Of a DNA stretch of 64,000 nt, positions 60,727 through 64,000 are shown one piece after another. Made by a program: the position numbers and the translations under genes. The stretch covers positions 186,001 through 250,000 of the forward strand of contig CAYMPV010000001.1 of assembly GCA_964392305.1 (NCBI GenBank), given 5' to 3'. Under the pieces are notes generated by a model. The model did no database searches and had not been told where the DNA came from. It saw only the letters and a list, made by a program, of their open reading frames with translations. This DNA is from JACKIC01 sp964392305 (GTDB taxonomy: Bacteria; Planctomycetota; UBA1135; UBA2386). The first letter of the stretch is position 1. Each line of letters starts with the position of its first letter.

Positions 60727-61276
60727 TCATCTCGCCCCCTTCGTCGCGCTCCGGCCCCGAGCGGCCTGGGCCGTACTGTCACTGGTACTGCCACGTACTC
60801 GGCACCTGCCGCTATGCGTAGTGTCGAAGCGACCGGCAAACGTTCGAGTTCACGTCGCAGTTCGTCGGTCTCGACCTTGTTGGGGTGGCAAGGCCAAGGT
60901 CGGTCGACTTGTGCCGCATCAGCCGCACGCGTAACGACGGGTCCGCAGCGTTGCGGCGCAGGGTCGTGTCGAAGCCGGCGCGGATGCCGCGGCATCCCTG
61001 GATGCTTCCCCCGACACCGAGCAGGACGTGATCGAGGAGATCGTCAGCGAGCTGCGGCAGGTCATCGCCGAGTTGTCGCCGCCGGGTGACGATCTGAACT
61101 AGGTCCGACACGTCGCCGGCTCCGAGTTTGTCATCCGGGTCGATCGAGACTCGGATGTTGCCTGCTGGCTTGCCTTGGCCGCATGCCCCGCCGCATTTGG
61201 AGGCGTCGCAGCCCGGCATTCGCTGAATGCTGGACGGTTCCACAGGCCTCAGGCGAAACGGCTAGTCTTTCCGGCG
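60727..61276. other. Region with ambiguous coding on both strands
   Basis: On the minus strand 60812-61243 is open for 143 codons with three Cys near its start. On the plus strand a frame open from 60936 to 61100 ends naturally ('SLDASPDTEQDVIEEIVSEL' 'RQVIAELSPPGDDLN'). The latter looks like the true C-terminus of a gene cut by the island's insertion, but no start is found. Only one of the two can be real. Confidence 0.35.
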
Positions 61277-63508
61277 ATGCACTCATCGTCGATTCGAGAG
61301 GGTTCGCTGGCTCTCACCGTGTGCCATGCCGCGACCGTCCTGTTGTCGTGGACCGCGATCGCGACGCTTCCTGCGCAGGGCTGGGTGCAGATCGAACACC
61401 CGAAGGTCGGGCCCGTCGCTTTCGATACGTTGCGCAACGTCCTCGTGCTGGTGGAGCGAGGCAGTGGGACGACTTGGGAGTACTCGACGCAAGGATGGTC
61501 CAGAAGGCCGAGCCAGAGTGTGCCATCGCCTCTGCCGGCTGCCGATCATCAGTTGGATCACCAGCCAGGTGCCTTGGCATTCGATGCTGCAAGAGGCTTG
61601 ACCTTGCTGGCCGATGGGCAAGAGACGTGGGGATGGAACGGGTCGGCTTGGACCTTGTTGGCGTCAGGGGGCAGCCATCCCGGCGCGGTGGGCTCGATGG
61701 TGTTCGACAGCGTCAGGCAGCGCATCGTGCATGTCGGAGCGAGCGAGACATTCGAATGGGACGGCGCGGGTTGGAGTTTGTCGGCGACTACCCTCCATCC
61801 GAATGGCGGGTTCGCCGCTTTCGATGTCGGTAGGGCTCGCACGTTGTGCTTCGATGGCGCCCAGACATGGGAGTGGGATGGCCAGTCGTGGGCAGTGGTT
61901 GGAAGTGGGCCTCTGCCCGTGCCGCAGAAACTGCTCGGGATGACCTACGATCCGATCCGAAACGTGCCCCTGCTCTTGGCCGTGTCCGGATCACCCGCTT
62001 CGTGGGTGGCGACTGCGTGGAGTTGGAGCGGTTCGGCTTGGCATCAGCGACCCTCGCGTGGAGTTGTGGGGACGCACTTGGCGTCCGGTGACGGATGTGC
62101 GTGGGACGAAGTCCTGGGGGCGGCCCGGACGCCCATTAAAGCAGTCGGTCCGTACGCGCTCGATGCCAGCATGGTCGCGACCTTCGACGATGCCGAGTGG
62201 ACGTTCCGAGGCTCGCCTGGGCGACGGGTAGGGCAGCTCATGGCCTACGACGCAGGCAACGCATGCGTCATCGCACATGGCGGCGCCGATCGGTGTGACG
62301 CCTGGAGCTTTGTCGATAACGAATGGCATTACAAGCAGACAGGCATGGGCGCATGCAGGGCCTCCTCGCGGGCGGCATTTGATGCATCACGCGGCAAGGT
62401 GGTTGTGTACGGCGGCGACAACAGCGGAACTCTCAACGATGTTTGGGAATGGGATGGCGCGACTTGGACACCGCAAGGCACCGGTCCTCACCATCGTGCC
62501 GACCACGGGTTTTGCAGGAACCCTGCTGGCGGTCTCGTGATGTTCGGAGGAAGGGCCAGTCCGGGTTTGGTGAACTTCGAGAACACCAGTACTTGGATCT
62601 GGTCCGGCCCAGGAATGTGGTCCGCGCACTATGGTGCTCAGCCGTCGCCCCGAGCCAGCTCTTCCATGTGCTTCGATGTTGCTCGGAACCGCGTTGTCTT
62701 GTTTGGGGGGACATACATGTGGGCTTCCGGTCTCTCGGTTGCCCTCGGGGATACCTGGGAGTGGGATGGAGTCCAGTGGGCGCAGCGGTCTCCCGCTCAC
62801 AGTCCTTTGGTTACGGGACTTCCCAGTGTTCCTCATGTCATGGCGTTCGACACTTCACGTGGAGTCTCGGTGCTCGTGCAGTCCGACATGGCGACCTGGG
62901 AGTGGGACGGCACCGATTGGCGCCGCCGCGCGCTCACCGCGTATCCACCTTCCGGCGGGTTCTTCAACATGGCCTACGACGAGATCGGCCAGCGAATGGT
63001 GCTGACTCGCGCTGCCGATTACTCCACGGCCTTCGGTGGGTGGTTCGAAACGTGGGTATGGGACGGCAATGGACCTGTTGGCACGTTTCAGTCGGCTGGA
63101 GTCGGATGCCCCGGTGCCGCGGGCGTGCCCGCCCTCGACTCCGTGGGTGGCGCGACGCCGCATGCAGGCAGGACGTTCCCGATGCGGTTCACGAACCTGC
63201 CGTCGACGATCTTCAGCCCCGTGATCGGCGTGTTTGGCCTCAGCGACGTTTCCAGTGGCGGTCGCCCGCTGCCGATCGATCTGTCTCCCCTGGGCATGCC
63301 AGGTTGTTGGCAGTACCTCGATCCCTTGCCGGGCGGATTGGTGCTGTGCGCGAACCAAAGCGGCACGGCCTCGTGGCAGATCGATCTACCGTTCGGCACC
63401 GTCTGGATCGGCCTCAACTTCTACGTGCAGGGTCTCGTCCTGGATCCTGGAGCAAATGCGCTCGGTGCGACGGTGACCAACTCTTGCCACGGCATCATCG
63501 GCGGCTGA
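61277..63508 (+). CDS. Large secreted kelch/propeller-like protein
   Basis: The protein has 743 residues. The N-terminus is hydrophobic and export-like ('SLALTVCHAATVLLSWTAIA'). About ten repeats of the form '(T/D)WEWDG..W' alternate with '(M/A)(A/V)(Y/F)D..R..(V/T)(V/L)(L/V)(F/Y)GG' and build a beta-propeller of kelch type. The C-terminal 130 residues ('VGCPGAAGVPALDSVGGATP', 'DLSPLGMPGCWQYLDP') are a domain seen on many secreted planctomycete proteins. It is likely extracellular; the ligand is unknown. Confidence 0.85.
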   Translation: MHSSSIREGSLALTVCHAATVLLSWTAIATLPAQGWVQIEHPKVGPVAFDTLRNVLVLVERGSGTTWEYSTQGWSRRPSQSVPSPLPAADHQLDHQPGALAFDAARGLTLLADGQETWGWNGSAWTLLASGGSHPGAVGSMVFDSVRQRIVHVGASETFEWDGAGWSLSATTLHPNGGFAAFDVGRARTLCFDGAQTWEWDGQSWAVVGSGPLPVPQKLLGMTYDPIRNVPLLLAVSGSPASWVATAWSWSGSAWHQRPSRGVVGTHLASGDGCAWDEVLGAARTPIKAVGPYALDASMVATFDDAEWTFRGSPGRRVGQLMAYDAGNACVIAHGGADRCDAWSFVDNEWHYKQTGMGACRASSRAAFDASRGKVVVYGGDNSGTLNDVWEWDGATWTPQGTGPHHRADHGFCRNPAGGLVMFGGRASPGLVNFENTSTWIWSGPGMWSAHYGAQPSPRASSSMCFDVARNRVVLFGGTYMWASGLSVALGDTWEWDGVQWAQRSPAHSPLVTGLPSVPHVMAFDTSRGVSVLVQSDMATWEWDGTDWRRRALTAYPPSGGFFNMAYDEIGQRMVLTRAADYSTAFGGWFETWVWDGNGPVGTFQSAGVGCPGAAGVPALDSVGGATPHAGRTFPMRFTNLPSTIFSPVIGVFGLSDVSSGGRPLPIDLSPLGMPGCWQYLDPLPGGLVLCANQSGTASWQIDLPFGTVWIGLNFYVQGLVLDPGANALGATVTNSCHGIIGG

Positions 63509-63863
63509 GGGCCTTGCGAGTGGGTTGGGCGCCCGGCACGCGGTAAAGCAACGTTCGTTCTGTAATTGGGCCGTGGAGTCGGACGAGTCACGATGTCACT
63601 GAGCGTCCATGGAGGGGTAGCGGCGGCCGGTCTCCCATTCGTAGTGGTCTACATCACCTCGATTGCCTTCTGCATCAGGACGGCGACGAAGGCGTGAAGG
63701 GCGTTTGCAGGTCGCTGCCGACGGCAGGCCGGACGTGAAGTGGAGCGGTGTGTCCGGCGGTGACGATCCGCGGGCCGTCATCGGAATGCGTTCTCTCTTC
63801 GCCGTTCACTTGTCGTCGCGATGTGAGTGTGAGGCAGCCGCCTCGTCTCGGCAGGAGCTCAGA
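63509..63863. other. Gap of about 350 bp, no gene seen
   Basis: Frames are short and biased in composition. I see no terminator, repeat or RNA that I would support. Confidence 0.4.
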
Positions 63864-64000
63864 CTACCCCGGGGAACCGCGACCCGCCGCGAAGTGCGCG
63901 CGCTGCGAGATCAGGTAGACGATCGCCCACAGTGAGAACGCCGCCGGCAGCGCGCACATGGCGGCCGCGAGTTCCGGGATGCCCATCGAGATGCTCGATC
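63864..64000 (-). CDS. Small membrane protein (edge of window)
   Basis: The minus strand is open to the window end and encodes 'MGIPELAAAMCALPAAFSLW' followed by 'AIVYLISQRAHFAAGRGSPG' and a stop, with one membrane helix. It may start at ATG 63986 or be the end of a longer gene beyond the window. The family is unknown. Confidence 0.45.
   Translation of the reverse strand, partial: SSISMGIPELAAAMCALPAAFSLWAIVYLISQRAHFAAGRGSPG

Noticed and set aside
1..64000. CRISPR array or rRNA genes
   Set aside because: No regularly spaced direct repeats with unique spacers and no rRNA-like stretches were seen in the window.

Overview
The window is high-GC bacterial DNA. It reads best as a member of the Planctomycetota. 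The evidence is several large exported proteins with carboxypeptidase-regulatory-like beta-sandwich repeats, secreted proteins whose C-terminal domains contain 'GCPG...GMPGCW'-type motifs, frequent GTG/TTG starts, and a phosphonate-degradation set with a DUF5690 transporter-like protein. The phylum call is inference from protein style; no rRNA or marker gene is present.

Positions 1-18,400 look like ordinary chromosome. They hold a GT39-like membrane protein, a run of exported beta-sandwich proteins (902-9,347) interrupted by a NUDIX hydrolase and a SixA-type phosphatase, murJ, a secreted M14 carboxypeptidase translationally coupled to an ApaH-like phosphatase, and a compact phosphonate cluster (13,551-17,368: DUF5690 protein, PhnZ-like HD oxygenase, phosphonatase-like HAD hydrolase, FAD oxidoreductase), followed by an inositol-monophosphatase-family gene.

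From 18,421 to 60,726 lies a composite genomic island of about 42 kb. It starts in the 3' end of an intact tRNA(CAU) gene and ends at a 20-bp exact copy of that tRNA 3' end. A related repeat block with 'TGGCAC(A/G)ACC' units sits just inside both ends. Within the island are: a second tRNA(CAU) with a tyrosine integrase beside it, and a decayed copy of the same integrase's end (an accretion history); an integrase-excisionase-primase/helicase module resembling a phage satellite (20.5-25.3 kb); a second tyrosine recombinase; an orphan mraZ with its own three-repeat operator; a ParB-methyltransferase operon with two paralogous unknown proteins; a TerY-type vWA / PP2C phosphatase / kinase triad beside a secreted nuclease; a group of HEPN-like genes; and a long operon (52,060 to 46,761) with an SGNH hydrolase, a caspase/C25-like peptidase, a small beta-rich protein, a frameshifted fragment, a secreted EEP-fold phosphatase/nuclease, a membrane protein (frameshifted) and a pYEATS-like protein. 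An XRE regulator faces that operon across a 13-bp inverted repeat. It has been split by an ISL3-family insertion sequence whose 8-bp target duplication (GCTCAGTC) and in-frame flanks can be read exactly. The right part of the island carries small toxin-like or DNA-binding genes, an HNH endonuclease, a restriction-endonuclease-like gene and a lower-GC exported pair.

After 60,726 the sequence returns to backbone style, with a large secreted WEWDG-repeat protein and the edge of a small membrane protein. The part of the island most worth following is the XRE-controlled peptidase/hydrolase operon together with the TerY-type triad and HEPN group, which look like a stress or conflict-response region.
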